From assembly GCA_020638335.1 (NCBI GenBank), contig JACKIT010000015.1, positions 1-30,314 on the forward strand: 30,314 nt of DNA, in the 5' to 3' direction. A program made the position numbers and the translations under genes. Under the pieces are notes generated by a model. That model saw only the letters and a list, made by a program, of their open reading frames with translations, had not been told where the DNA came from and did not search any database. Origin of the DNA: Rhodospirillales bacterium (GTDB lineage: Bacteria; Pseudomonadota; Alphaproteobacteria; Micavibrionales; Micavibrionaceae). Of the stretch, positions 7,945 through 15,188 are shown in pieces (within the stretch, counting starts at the first letter, position 1; each line of letters opens with the position of its first letter).

Positions 7945-9351
7945 TTAAGCCGCCCGCTGTTTAACGTGCGAATGGGTGCGGACGAAATCTTGCACGACTT
8001 TAATGTCATTGGGCAATTCATCGAGCCGCTCTTCGCGCGCGAACAGGTCAGCCAGATGATCGGGCAGGGCAGGGCGCTGGCCAATCGCTTTTTCAACCGC
8101 ATCCGGGAATTTCGCCGGATGCGCCGTGGCCAGCGTCACCACCGGCCCATCCACATCACCGCCAATATCCAACGCTACCTTCATCGCCACCGCCGTATGA
8201 GGATCAAGAATGTATCCCGTTTCCTCATAAACGCGGCTGATCGTGGCCAGCGTCTCGCTTTGATCCGTGCGCCCGGCTGTAAAATCTTTGCGCGCCTTTT
8301 CTAACAATTCCGGCGAAACTTCAAAATGCCCGCTGTCCTTAAAGCGGCGCATCATCTCGGTTAAGCGCGATGCATCCCGCCCGACCAGATCAAAGAGATA
8401 GCGCTCGAAATTACTCGAAATCTCGATATCCATCGACGGCGTAATCGTCGCCACGCACCCTTCCGCTTTCATCTCTCCACTTTCGAAAAAGCGCGTGAGG
8501 ATATCATTCTCATTCGTCGCCACGACCAACGCGATCGGAAGGCCCATCTTGCGCGCGCAATAGGCCGCAAATACATTGCCGTAATTCCCCGTCGGTACGA
8601 CGTAAGTCACGGTTGTTTCGGGCGCGCCCAGCTCCAGCGCGCTGGTCACATAATAAACGATCTGCGCCATCACCCGCGCCCAGTTGATCGAATTCACCGC
8701 CGCCAGATTCATGTCCTTGCGAAATTCGCTGTCCCCAAACATCGCCTTCACCATGTTCTGGCAATCATCAAACGACCCATCCAGCGCGATGTTATGCACA
8801 TTCTCGCCCAGCACGGTTGTCATCTGCCTGCGTTGCACGTCGGACACGCGCCCCTTCGGATGCAGAATAAAAATATCCAGCTGATCCGAAATCTTGCACC
8901 CTTCAATCGCCGCGCTGCCCGTGTCTCCCGACGTTGCCCCGACAATCGTGATATGCTCACCGCGCTTTTTCAAAACCGCATCAAATAAACGTCCCAGCAA
9001 TTGCAACGCCACGTCTTTAAACGCAATCGTCGGCCCGTGGAACTGCTCCAGAATATAGTGATTGTCTTTCAGAGGGTGTAACGGCACGACATCTTTGTGG
9101 CGAAAGAATTCCGGCCCATAAGTTTCGCGCACGATTTGCGCAAACTCATCGCGAGCCAAAGAACCTTCTACGAACGGATACATCACCTCTATGGCCACAT
9201 CGGCATAAGGCTTGCCTTTCAGCGCGCCCAGATCAAGCCGCGGCCAGCTTTCCGGCACATACAGCCCGCCATCAGGCGCCAGCCCGCTCAGCAGAACTTG
9301 TTCAAATGTTTGCGGCTCACCGCCTCCACGTGTTGAGATATACTTAATCAT
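7945..9351 (-). CDS. thrC: Threonine synthase
   Basis: A 468-aa PLP enzyme converting O-phosphohomoserine to threonine. It starts with the canonical MIKYISTRGG at ATG 9351. The PLP lysine is K112 in GPTIAFKDVALQLLGRLF, and the phosphate-binding loop is GATSGDTGSAAIEG. VPTGNYGNVFAAYCARKMGLP and LDPHTAVAMKVAL are further family hallmarks of the long ThrC type. An upstream in-frame TTG at 9387 is better explained as part of a -35 box (see the promoter at 9359-9387). It is the first gene of the minus-strand series leading into the two M16 peptidases and the GNAT gene. Confidence 0.97.
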   Translation of the reverse strand: MIKYISTRGGGEPQTFEQVLLSGLAPDGGLYVPESWPRLDLGALKGKPYADVAIEVMYPFVEGSLARDEFAQIVRETYGPEFFRHKDVVPLHPLKDNHYILEQFHGPTIAFKDVALQLLGRLFDAVLKKRGEHITIVGATSGDTGSAAIEGCKISDQLDIFILHPKGRVSDVQRRQMTTVLGENVHNIALDGSFDDCQNMVKAMFGDSEFRKDMNLAAVNSINWARVMAQIVYYVTSALELGAPETTVTYVVPTGNYGNVFAAYCARKMGLPIALVVATNENDILTRFFESGEMKAEGCVATITPSMDIEISSNFERYLFDLVGRDASRLTEMMRRFKDSGHFEVSPELLEKARKDFTAGRTDQSETLATISRVYEETGYILDPHTAVAMKVALDIGGDVDGPVVTLATAHPAKFPDAVEKAIGQRPALPDHLADLFAREERLDELPNDIKVVQDFVRTHSHVKQRAA

Positions 9352-9358
9352 AAAGGCG

Positions 9359-9387
9359 TTTGTAAGGGGTTCAACAAGAGGTGTCAA
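9359..9387 (-). promoter_or_regulatory. Predicted sigma-70 promoter of thrC (leaderless arrangement)
   Basis: On the minus strand TTGACA (9387-9382) is followed by a 17-bp spacer and TACAAA (9364-9359). Only 7 nt separate the -10 box from ATG 9351, so the expected transcription start coincides with the start codon. No ribosome binding site precedes the ATG, consistent with a leaderless mRNA. Confidence 0.65.
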
Positions 9388-9436
9388 TCACATGCGATTA
9401 CGCTATACTGCAGAGAATAAATAAAGGCTGGCATCC

Positions 9437-9787
9437 ATGGAATTCGTTAACAAAGACGCCGATATGGTTTTAGTGAACACCTCACCCGAAGAGCTTAAGA
9501 AGCTCGCGGCGATTATGCGGGCGTGTCATTCCTATGACCCTGTTTTGTGTGAAATGGACAGTGACGATCTGTTAGATCTCGCAGATCGTCTTGATAAGGC
9601 AGAACAGGATAGCTGGGTTTTTCATGATTTAGAGATACTCTATCTCTATAATATTCTTATATTTGCCCGCAGCCTTGGAGACGAGTGTCGTTCTTCATCC
9701 CATTATTTTAATAATGTTACAGAGCAAGAGATAGTGGACATGTGGGCACAATTAAAAAAAATTGATGAACTCAGGCATCTTGCATAG
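9437..9787 (+). CDS. Hypothetical acidic protein, tandem paralogue 1
   Basis: A 116-aa acidic soluble protein of no recognised family. It has no signal peptide, membrane segment or metal-binding motif. Residues 1-74 align without gaps to the next gene (about 53 of 74 identical by hand count, e.g. MEFVNKDADM, KLAAIMRACH, SWVFHD). The last 42 residues are unrelated between the two copies. The 5' flanks are also alike (AAAGGCTGGC before the ATG), so the duplication included the ribosome binding site. TATACT at 9404-9409 could be its -10 box. Predicted mostly helical. Together with the downstream copy and the 303-aa gene it forms a plus-strand patch between minus-strand thrC and pdxT. Confidence 0.72.
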   Translation: MEFVNKDADMVLVNTSPEELKKLAAIMRACHSYDPVLCEMDSDDLLDLADRLDKAEQDSWVFHDLEILYLYNILIFARSLGDECRSSSHYFNNVTEQEIVDMWAQLKKIDELRHLA

Positions 9788-9842
9788 CTCTGCGGTTTGT
9801 CTGATAGGTTATCGCATAAGAACATACAAAGGCTGGCCATTC

Positions 9843-10193
9843 ATGGAATTCGTAAACAAAGACGCCGATATGATTTTGGTCAACACAACGCCCGAAGAGC
9901 TAACAAAGCTCGCGGCGATTATGCGGGCATGTCATGAGTTTGACTTTGTCGCATGTGAGATGGATTCAGAGCATTTGCTCGCCTTGGCCGAACGTTTTGA
10001 AAAGACCGATCAGGAGAGTTGGGTTTTTCACGATATGGAACTGTTTTACATACGTAATATTTTAAATTTGGCCATTCGCGGGATGGGTATTGAACGATTT
10101 AATAGCTTTTCTAAAAAAACTTTTACCCGTGAAGAGCTTGAAAAAATAGAGCATGATATTGATCAAGCCTATGATTTAGCTCAAAAATCTTAA
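9843..10193 (+). CDS. Hypothetical acidic protein, tandem paralogue 2
   Basis: 116 aa from ATG 9843, the position equivalent to the start of paralogue 1. The frame is open 27 codons further upstream, but that part overlaps the preceding gene and is not shared. The N-terminal 74 residues are conserved with paralogue 1. The C-terminus (from about residue 75, with NSFSKKTFTREELEKIEHDI) is different, ends in a charged helix and has the same total length. Conserved N-terminus with an exchanged C-terminus is a pattern seen in immunity or adaptor proteins, but no function can be assigned. AAAGG lies 10 nt before the start. Confidence 0.72.
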   Translation: MEFVNKDADMILVNTTPEELTKLAAIMRACHEFDFVACEMDSEHLLALAERFEKTDQESWVFHDMELFYIRNILNLAIRGMGIERFNSFSKKTFTREELEKIEHDIDQAYDLAQKS

Positions 10194-10237
10194 AACTTTC
10201 TTTACGCCCCTGCACTATACTATTGGCAGGGTATGTA

Positions 10238-11149
10238 ATGAGTGAAAAAACCACGATAGAGCAAGCGGTTGAACGCTTTTTAGATCATGCGCATGAGGGG
10301 CATGTGCGCGGCACGCGAAACGGTTATAACGAATTTGCCGAATTTGGTGTGGAAAATGCGGATCAACTTCGAGATTTTATCCATGCAACTCTTAATGATC
10401 CTGAAACGCGGGCTTTCATAACAAGTAAAGATGGAAGCCATATCTCTTTTTACAATGACCGTGATAATGTCTTTATCGCGATAGAACCCAAATCCGGCGG
10501 AACGATTCACCGGCCCGATCTCGAAAAATATCCTGATTATTTTGATAATAAGCTTGCTTCATGGAAGGCGCAATTGGGCGATAATTTTCTTGAGGTGAAG
10601 TCCGGCGGGCTACCGGCCCTACAAGAAGCTTTCACAGAAAAATTTGGCCATATCATGAAAGTCGGACCTCTGGCACGTTTGGGGCAAGCATTTGATATTG
10701 CAATAGATGTGGCCCCGAGGGTATTAGGGCGTACATTTAAATTCATCCCCCTCGCCGGGACGGCAGCAACATTCATGATCGCCCGCGCCGAAGCCTCCGA
10801 TTTACGTGAAAAAGCCTATGAAGCGGTTGTGGATGGTAAATTACCAGACGGCGCTTTGGATCACTATGAAGGCATACTCAGAATGCATCAATTGCAGGCC
10901 AATCTGGATGTCTCGATCATTGGGCATGAGGTTGAAGTGCAGGAACATTACGCAGATTTCGTTGCGGCCTATCCCGATGCCTTCAAACAACACCCTGAAT
11001 TAATAGAGACTTTAGAGCCGCCATCACTGGCCGAAGACCTGTTCGGTCAGGAGCTTGATCGCAATATGCCGGAATGGGCGCAAAATGCTGTCGCGGTGCA
11101 TAATACCGCGCAGCCGGGCACACCCGCCTTTTCTCCCGCCAGCCTTTAG
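10238..11149 (+). CDS. Hypothetical 303-aa protein; possible toxin/effector-like N-terminal domain
   Basis: The preferred start is ATG 10238 (MSEKTTIEQ), with GCAGGG about 9 nt upstream; TTG 10223 is the alternative. There is no signal peptide. Residues 64-108 (DGSHISFYNDRDNVFIAIEP, then GGTIHRPDLEKYPDYFDNK) resemble, from memory only, the end of BECR-fold RNase domains of polymorphic toxins, which run H-x-I-x-F-Y-N ... NVFI ... T-x-x-R-P. Residues 165-183 are mildly hydrophobic (FKFIPLAGTAATFMIARAE), followed by a helical segment of about 75 residues. The tail (285-303) is Pro/Ala/Ser-rich and probably disordered. TATACT at 10216-10221 is a candidate -10 box. It overlaps the convergent pdxT stop by 4 nt. 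The toxin idea is a weak analogy. Confidence 0.7.
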   Translation: MSEKTTIEQAVERFLDHAHEGHVRGTRNGYNEFAEFGVENADQLRDFIHATLNDPETRAFITSKDGSHISFYNDRDNVFIAIEPKSGGTIHRPDLEKYPDYFDNKLASWKAQLGDNFLEVKSGGLPALQEAFTEKFGHIMKVGPLARLGQAFDIAIDVAPRVLGRTFKFIPLAGTAATFMIARAEASDLREKAYEAVVDGKLPDGALDHYEGILRMHQLQANLDVSIIGHEVEVQEHYADFVAAYPDAFKQHPELIETLEPPSLAEDLFGQELDRNMPEWAQNAVAVHNTAQPGTPAFSPASL

Positions 11150-11895
11150 CTCGCGCTTTGAACGCTTGAGCGCACGATTTCTATAAAGGCTTTATGCATC
11201 GGCGAAGGAAAATCCTGCGTCAGTTCCGGGTGGAACGTGCTGGCCATATACGCCCCGCGCTTTACCCAAATCGGCGTGTCTTCATGACGGGCCAGCACTT
11301 CGACGCTGTCATCTACTGCCGTGATTACCGGCGCCCGGATCAGCGAAACCTCATACCCGTCAATCAGCGCATGATGGCTATCAATCTGGCGGCCATAACC
11401 GTTACGCTGCACTGTGATCGGCAACAAGCCGAAAGATTTTTGTAAAACAGGCCGGTCATCCCCGCGGCGTTCCGAAGGAACGCTTAAACGGCGGGGATCC
11501 ATATGCGAGCCGCTCTGCGGCTCATCTTTACCGGATCCCAAAGCCTGCCCCCGCGAAAGCGGGGGTGCAAGCGCTTCTGATGAAGCGCGCCAACGGGATG
11601 ACGAGGGAAGGGAAACAAGGACTGTTTCCGCCATCAAAATCGACCCGGCACATATCCCCCACACTGGCTTCTTGGCAAACTGTTTGGCCAGAACATCCCA
11701 CAGATCAAACCTCTCAATCAGCTTAAGCATCGTCGTGCTTTCCCCGCCGGGCAGGATAAACCCGTCAACCTCTTCAAATTGAGCAGGTGTTTTTACGGCC
11801 TTAAAGGTCGCTCCACAAGCTTCGACATGCGGCCGGTGCAACTCCACTGCCCCTTGCAGGGCCAGACAACCAATGATGGGTTTTTGTTGGGTCAT
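11146..11895 (-). CDS. pdxT: Pyridoxal 5'-phosphate synthase glutaminase subunit PdxT, with in-frame repeat insertion
   Basis: 249 aa against about 190-200 for typical PdxT. The class I glutaminase core is intact: LALQGAVELH, ILPGGESTTM, nucleophile C82 in WGICAGS, and H222/E224 in STFHPELT. It hydrolyses glutamine and channels ammonia to PdxS. Between ILMAETV and KSFGLLPITVQRNGYGRQ, where normal PdxT has only a few residues, about 52 extra residues (98-149) are encoded by a family A palindromic element (11455-11602). The reading frame is maintained with no stop. The insert follows the nucleophile helix and may form a surface loop. It is normally adjacent to pdxS; here a methyltransferase and a 70-aa gene intervene. 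AAGGG lies about 8 nt upstream of ATG 11895. Confidence 0.95.
   Translation of the reverse strand: MTQQKPIIGCLALQGAVELHRPHVEACGATFKAVKTPAQFEEVDGFILPGGESTTMLKLIERFDLWDVLAKQFAKKPVWGICAGSILMAETVLVSLPSSSRWRASSEALAPPLSRGQALGSGKDEPQSGSHMDPRRLSVPSERRGDDRPVLQKSFGLLPITVQRNGYGRQIDSHHALIDGYEVSLIRAPVITAVDDSVEVLARHEDTPIWVKRGAYMASTFHPELTQDFPSPMHKAFIEIVRSSVQSAS
11455..11602 (-). repeat. Family A palindromic element inside pdxT
   Basis: 148 bp bounded by GTCATCCC (11455) and GGGATGAC (to 11602), with inner hairpins CCCCCGCGAAAGCGGGGG and GGCGTTCCGAAGGAACGC and two GGATCC/GGATCCC blocks. It has the same architecture as the intergenic copy at 24022-24146. It is translated in full as part of pdxT. Confidence 0.85.
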
Positions 11896-11910
11896 GAACG
11901 CCCTTATACA

Positions 11911-11942
11911 GAAAATAAAAATCCCCGCAAGAGCGGGGATTT
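11911..11942 (-). terminator. Intrinsic terminator between the 70-aa gene and pdxT
   Basis: A 10-bp stem, AAATCCCCGC (11919-11928) and GCGGGGATTT (11933-11942), with an AAGA loop. Read on the minus strand it is followed by TTTTATTTTC. It lies just after the stop of the 70-aa gene and 24 nt before pdxT, so it should terminate the small gene and isolate pdxT from upstream transcription. Confidence 0.75.
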
Positions 11943-11965
11943 AAAACCTGTGATAAAATACGATT

Positions 11966-12178
11966 TCAGAGCGCTTGATAATATTTATCAAGTGCCGATT
12001 CAGCAAGTTCCATTTGTGGGGGAATATCGGCACCGGTTCTTCTCATTTTTAACATTTCGTCCTCAAACCAACCTACAGGCTCCATAGAGCCTTCAGGGTA
12101 TGCTGAAGAAGTCCAGTGGATATAGAGGGCTTTTCCAATTCTTTCAATACTAGAAAATTCATCCGTTCGTGTAGGCAT
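11966..12178 (-). CDS. Hypothetical 70-aa protein (monocistronic)
   Basis: A 70-aa soluble protein of unknown family, MPTRTDEFSSIERIGKALYI at the start, with a Trp/aromatic-rich middle (IHWTSSAYPEG, EPVGWFEDEML) and a helical C-terminus. The start is supported by GAAAGGAAAC 6-12 nt upstream. It has its own promoter (12212-12240) and a strong terminator (11911-11942), so it looks like an independent small gene rather than a shadow frame; nothing is annotated opposite it. It lies in the stretch that separates pdxS from pdxT. Confidence 0.6.
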   Translation of the reverse strand: MPTRTDEFSSIERIGKALYIHWTSSAYPEGSMEPVGWFEDEMLKMRRTGADIPPQMELAESALDKYYQAL

Positions 12179-12211
12179 GGTTGTTTCCTTTCTCTAGTGC
12201 AAGTTTGAAGC

Positions 12212-12240
12212 AATATGAACAAAATTAAAGATTATGTCAA
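12212..12240 (-). promoter_or_regulatory. Predicted sigma-70 promoter for the 70-aa gene
   Basis: On the minus strand TTGACA (12240-12235), a 17-bp spacer, and CATATT (12217-12212) as a 4/6 match to the -10 consensus, ending 33 nt before ATG 12178. Confidence 0.5.
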
Positions 12241-12255
12241 TAATATTTGTGCCAA

Positions 12256-12279
12256 CCTCTATTCGCCATCTTCACCGGC
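12256..12279 (-). repeat. Duplicated pdxS 3' end (copy downstream of the methyltransferase)
   Basis: 24 bp with 23 matches to 13139-13162 (core CCTCTATTCGCCATCTTCA identical). The other copy is the 3' end of pdxS. This copy encodes the last residues and stop codon of the methyltransferase in a different reading frame. The pair flanks the methyltransferase gene as direct repeats. Confidence 0.8.
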
Positions 12280-13125
12280 GCTCTGCATGACCAACGCCAA
12301 AGAGGTTTTGCTTGACCCTTGCTTTGTCGGCCAGGCAAGCGCGCCCAGCGGTTTGACCGTAACATTCGGCGCTTGACCCCGCACACTTTCCAGCGCCTTA
12401 AACGGCCCGTATATAATATTCCCGTCCCGGAACAACGCCCGCCCATCCGGATAATAATCATGCAGCAAAATCACCCCGCCGGGCTTCAGAATTTTCAGCG
12501 CCAGCGCCATTTCATGATAAACGCCCTTGGCCGTGTGATCGCCATCAAGAAATATAAAATCAAACCGGCGTCCGCCATTGTCAGCCTGATCCGCCATATA
12601 GCCTTGCGCCGAATTCACGACAAAATCGCACAATTCCCCGCAGCCCAACGCTTCGAGATTTTCCCGTGGCGAGCGCTTTATTCCAAGCTCAACCCACGCG
12701 CCCGTTTTGGGGTCGTTCACATCCAGAATGTCGACGGTTGTCAAACATGCAGAATGGTCCGCGTAATGAGACATGGCCTTAGCGATATAGACACTAGAAG
12801 CGCCGATATGTGTGCCAACTTCCAGAACATTTTGCGGCTTTAGTGCGCTGATCAAATGATAAAGTGCACGCCGGTCGCCGGGATTAATACCACCCCATTT
12901 TTCATGCTCGGGAAAGATCTCACAAATAGCGGCATGATCTTTTTGCCAGCATGCGGCAATATCTTCATCTGCCCAAATGGATGAAAACTCAATGCTGTTC
13001 GCCGGTTTTAAATTCTCTGTTGCAAAATCGAGAGGCACCAGAGCCTTAACAGCGCGTCCATCACGCAAAGCGCGCACGGCATTAAGCGCAGACTGGGGCA
13101 AAAGCTTCTTGAGAGCGCTTTTCAT
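12259..13125 (-). CDS. Class I SAM-dependent methyltransferase
   Basis: A 288-aa protein with a Rossmann-type methyltransferase core. Motif I is VLEVGTHIGASS (about 100-111), the acidic post-I strand is TTVDILDV (129-136), and the motif IV region FIFLDGDHTAKGVYHEM is at about 190-206. KPGGVILLHDYYPDGR follows, all as in the Methyltransf_24/O-methyltransferase-like group. Those proteins methylate small molecules or sugars; the substrate here is unknown. It starts 6 nt after the pdxS stop and uses the AGAGGGTGG at the end of pdxS as ribosome binding site, so it is coupled to pdxS. Its last codons are made of a duplicate of the pdxS 3' end, which points to insertion between pdxS and pdxT. Confidence 0.88.
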   Translation of the reverse strand: MKSALKKLLPQSALNAVRALRDGRAVKALVPLDFATENLKPANSIEFSSIWADEDIAACWQKDHAAICEIFPEHEKWGGINPGDRRALYHLISALKPQNVLEVGTHIGASSVYIAKAMSHYADHSACLTTVDILDVNDPKTGAWVELGIKRSPRENLEALGCGELCDFVVNSAQGYMADQADNGGRRFDFIFLDGDHTAKGVYHEMALALKILKPGGVILLHDYYPDGRALFRDGNIIYGPFKALESVRGQAPNVTVKPLGALAWPTKQGSSKTSLALVMQSAGEDGE

Positions 13126-13131
13126 AGCGGC

Positions 13132-14031
13132 TTACCACCCTCTATTCGCCATCTTCATCGGCTCTTCAATCTCGGAAATTTCCGTGCCGCGCATCGCTAC
13201 GCCTTCCAGTTCCTTTGAGGCCTCCAGCACAATCGCCGGGTCATCAAAATGCGCGGTGGCTTTGACAATGGCCCGCGCGAATTTCTCCGGATTATCAGAT
13301 TTGAAAATCCCGCTGCCCACAAACACCGTCTCCGCGCCAAGCTGCATGCACAGCGCCGCATCCGCTGGCGTAGCTATGCCGCCTGCGGCAAAATTCGGCA
13401 CCGGCAAGCGCCCTTGTGCGCGCACCATTTTCAAAATCTCATACGGCGCGCCCAGATCGCGGGCATAGCTCATCAGCTCAGACTCATCCATATGGGTCAC
13501 GCGGCTGATCTGCGCATTGATCTTGCGCATATGGCGCACCGCCTCAACGATATTCCCTGTACCCGGCTCGCCCTTCGTACGCATCAGGGCTGCGCCTTCG
13601 CCAATCCGGCGGCAGGCTTCGCCCAGATCTTTCGCGCCGCACACAAACGGCACTTTGAAGGTCTGCTTGTTGATGTGGTATTCCTCATCCGCAGGCGTGA
13701 GCACTTCGCTCTCATCAATAAAGTCTACGCCCATTGCCTGCAAAATCTGCGCCTCGGCAAAATGCCCGATCCGGCATTTTGCCATCACCGGGATGGAGAC
13801 TGCCTCCATCACCTGCTCGATAACTTCCGGCGGGCTCATCCGCGCCACGCCGCCCGCCTTGCGAATATCTGAAGGTACGCGCTCCAAAGCCATCACGGCC
13901 ACAGCGCCCGCGTCCTCCGCCACTTTGGCCTGCTCCGCCGTGACCACGTCCATAATGACGCCGCCCTTGAGCATCTCGGCCAGACCGGTTTTGATATTGA
14001 TTACATTCGGGGAGCCTGTCTTATCGCTCAT
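13132..14031 (-). CDS. pdxS: Pyridoxal 5'-phosphate synthase lyase subunit PdxS
   Basis: 299 aa, full-length and highly conserved. It condenses ribose 5-phosphate, glyceraldehyde 3-phosphate and PdxT-derived ammonia into PLP as a dodecamer. Catalytic residues are in place: D28 in GGVIMDVV, K85 in VMAKCRIGH (ribose-phosphate imine), and K153 in MRTKGEPGTGN (second lysine). The C-terminus NRGW is typical. AAGGA precedes ATG 14031. It is first in the order pdxS - methyltransferase, with pdxT further downstream. No repeat element is inserted in this gene, unlike in its partner pdxT. Confidence 0.98.
   Translation of the reverse strand: MSDKTGSPNVINIKTGLAEMLKGGVIMDVVTAEQAKVAEDAGAVAVMALERVPSDIRKAGGVARMSPPEVIEQVMEAVSIPVMAKCRIGHFAEAQILQAMGVDFIDESEVLTPADEEYHINKQTFKVPFVCGAKDLGEACRRIGEGAALMRTKGEPGTGNIVEAVRHMRKINAQISRVTHMDESELMSYARDLGAPYEILKMVRAQGRLPVPNFAAGGIATPADAALCMQLGAETVFVGSGIFKSDNPEKFARAIVKATAHFDDPAIVLEASKELEGVAMRGTEISEIEEPMKMANRGW
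13139..13162 (-). repeat. pdxS 3' end, direct-repeat partner of 12256-12279
   Basis: The last codons of pdxS. It shares 23 of 24 positions with the sequence after the methyltransferase and includes AGAGG, which probably serves as the methyltransferase ribosome binding site. Confidence 0.8.
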
Positions 14032-14086
14032 AATTTTAATCCTTATATTGACCGCGCTTCCGCGCTCTATCCATGAAAGAGCGCTA

Positions 14087-14114
14087 TTTATACATATCTG
14101 GAATGTAAATGCAA
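14087..14114 (-). promoter_or_regulatory. Predicted promoter of pdxS
   Basis: On the minus strand TTGCAT (14114-14109), a 16-bp spacer and TATAAA (14092-14087), about 55 nt upstream of ATG 14031. A hairpin GCGCTCT / AGAGCGC (14062-14084) would lie at the 5' end of the transcript. Confidence 0.5.
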
Positions 14115-14138
14115 AGAGTCAATGCGCCCTAAAAGCCG

Positions 14139-15188
14139 CTAAAAAACGCTCATCACGCCTTTGGTGATAAAGAACCCGCCGAAAATCAGCCAGATGAACA
14201 GGATCAGTGACAGGTAAATCGGCTTCAGGCCGACGCCTTTGAATTTGTCGATCGTCGTTTCCATCCCCAGCGCACCCATCGCCATGGTCAGCAAAAACGT
14301 ATCAAAACTAATCAAACTGCCGACCACTGACGCTGGCAGCAGGTTAAGAGAATTAAACCCGGCCACGCCGATAAAATACACCGCAAACCACGGAATGAGC
14401 GCTGGTTTCCGCCCTTCTTCCTCTTTCTGCGCGATATTTTCCGCCCCGCGCCAGAACCACAGCCCCAGCACAATCAAAAACGGCGCCAGCATCATCACCC
14501 GCACCATCTTCACAATCACCGCCGCATCCGAAGTGGCCGGATCAACCGCAGCGCTAGCCGCCACGACATGCGCTACCTCATGCACGGAAGCCCCGATATA
14601 TACGCCCATTTCATCCAGGCTCATCGGCACCAGCCCGGCGCGATAGGCCGCTGGATACAAAAACATCGCCAGCGTCCCGAAGATGACGACCGTCCCGACC
14701 GCGACCATGCTCTTATACGGCTTGGCTTTGATGACGGCTTCCGTGGCCAGCACCGCCGCCGCGCCGCATATCGCCGCCCCGGCGCTGCATAAAATGCTGA
14801 TTTCTTTATCCAGCTTTAAAACTTTCACGCCGACGATATAGCCGATCAAAAAGGTCAGAGCGACCATCAACGCGCTGATCACCACGCCGGACAGGCCGAT
14901 CGCCCCGATATCCTGAAAGGTCAGGCGAAACCCATAAAGGACAATGGCGAGGCGCAAAATCCGCCGCGCCGCATAATCTACCCCGCTGACCCAGCTTTCC
15001 GGTACTCGCGCGCGCAGCGTGTTGGCATACACCATGCCCAGCACCATCGCGATGATCAGCCCGTGAATATGCATGGCTTTGAGCGCGGGCAAGGCCGCCA
15101 AAGCACTCGCCACTGCGGCCAGCATAACAACCAGCCCCATGCCCTTTAAAAACGGCCCGTCAATTTTCGGGAGTATTGTGTGGCTCAT
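14139..15188 (-). CDS. YeiH family putative sulfate exporter (UPF0324)
   Basis: A 349-aa polytopic membrane protein with about 9-10 predicted hydrophobic segments. Conserved blocks typical of the YeiH/UPF0324 family are present: RLAIVLYGFRLTFQDI, ILCSAGAAICGAAAVLATE, YIGASVHEVAHVVAAS, VKMVRVMMLAPFL, and DKFKGVGLKPIYLSL near the end. The family is annotated as putative sulfate or sulfonate transporters, with limited experimental support. AGGAAGAGGAAGAATAA precedes ATG 15188 and forms the end of a 42-aa ORF whose stop abuts the start codon, suggesting translational coupling. It is followed by pdxS, which has its own promoter. Confidence 0.9.
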   Translation of the reverse strand: MSHTILPKIDGPFLKGMGLVVMLAAVASALAALPALKAMHIHGLIIAMVLGMVYANTLRARVPESWVSGVDYAARRILRLAIVLYGFRLTFQDIGAIGLSGVVISALMVALTFLIGYIVGVKVLKLDKEISILCSAGAAICGAAAVLATEAVIKAKPYKSMVAVGTVVIFGTLAMFLYPAAYRAGLVPMSLDEMGVYIGASVHEVAHVVAASAAVDPATSDAAVIVKMVRVMMLAPFLIVLGLWFWRGAENIAQKEEEGRKPALIPWFAVYFIGVAGFNSLNLLPASVVGSLISFDTFLLTMAMGALGMETTIDKFKGVGLKPIYLSLILFIWLIFGGFFITKGVMSVF

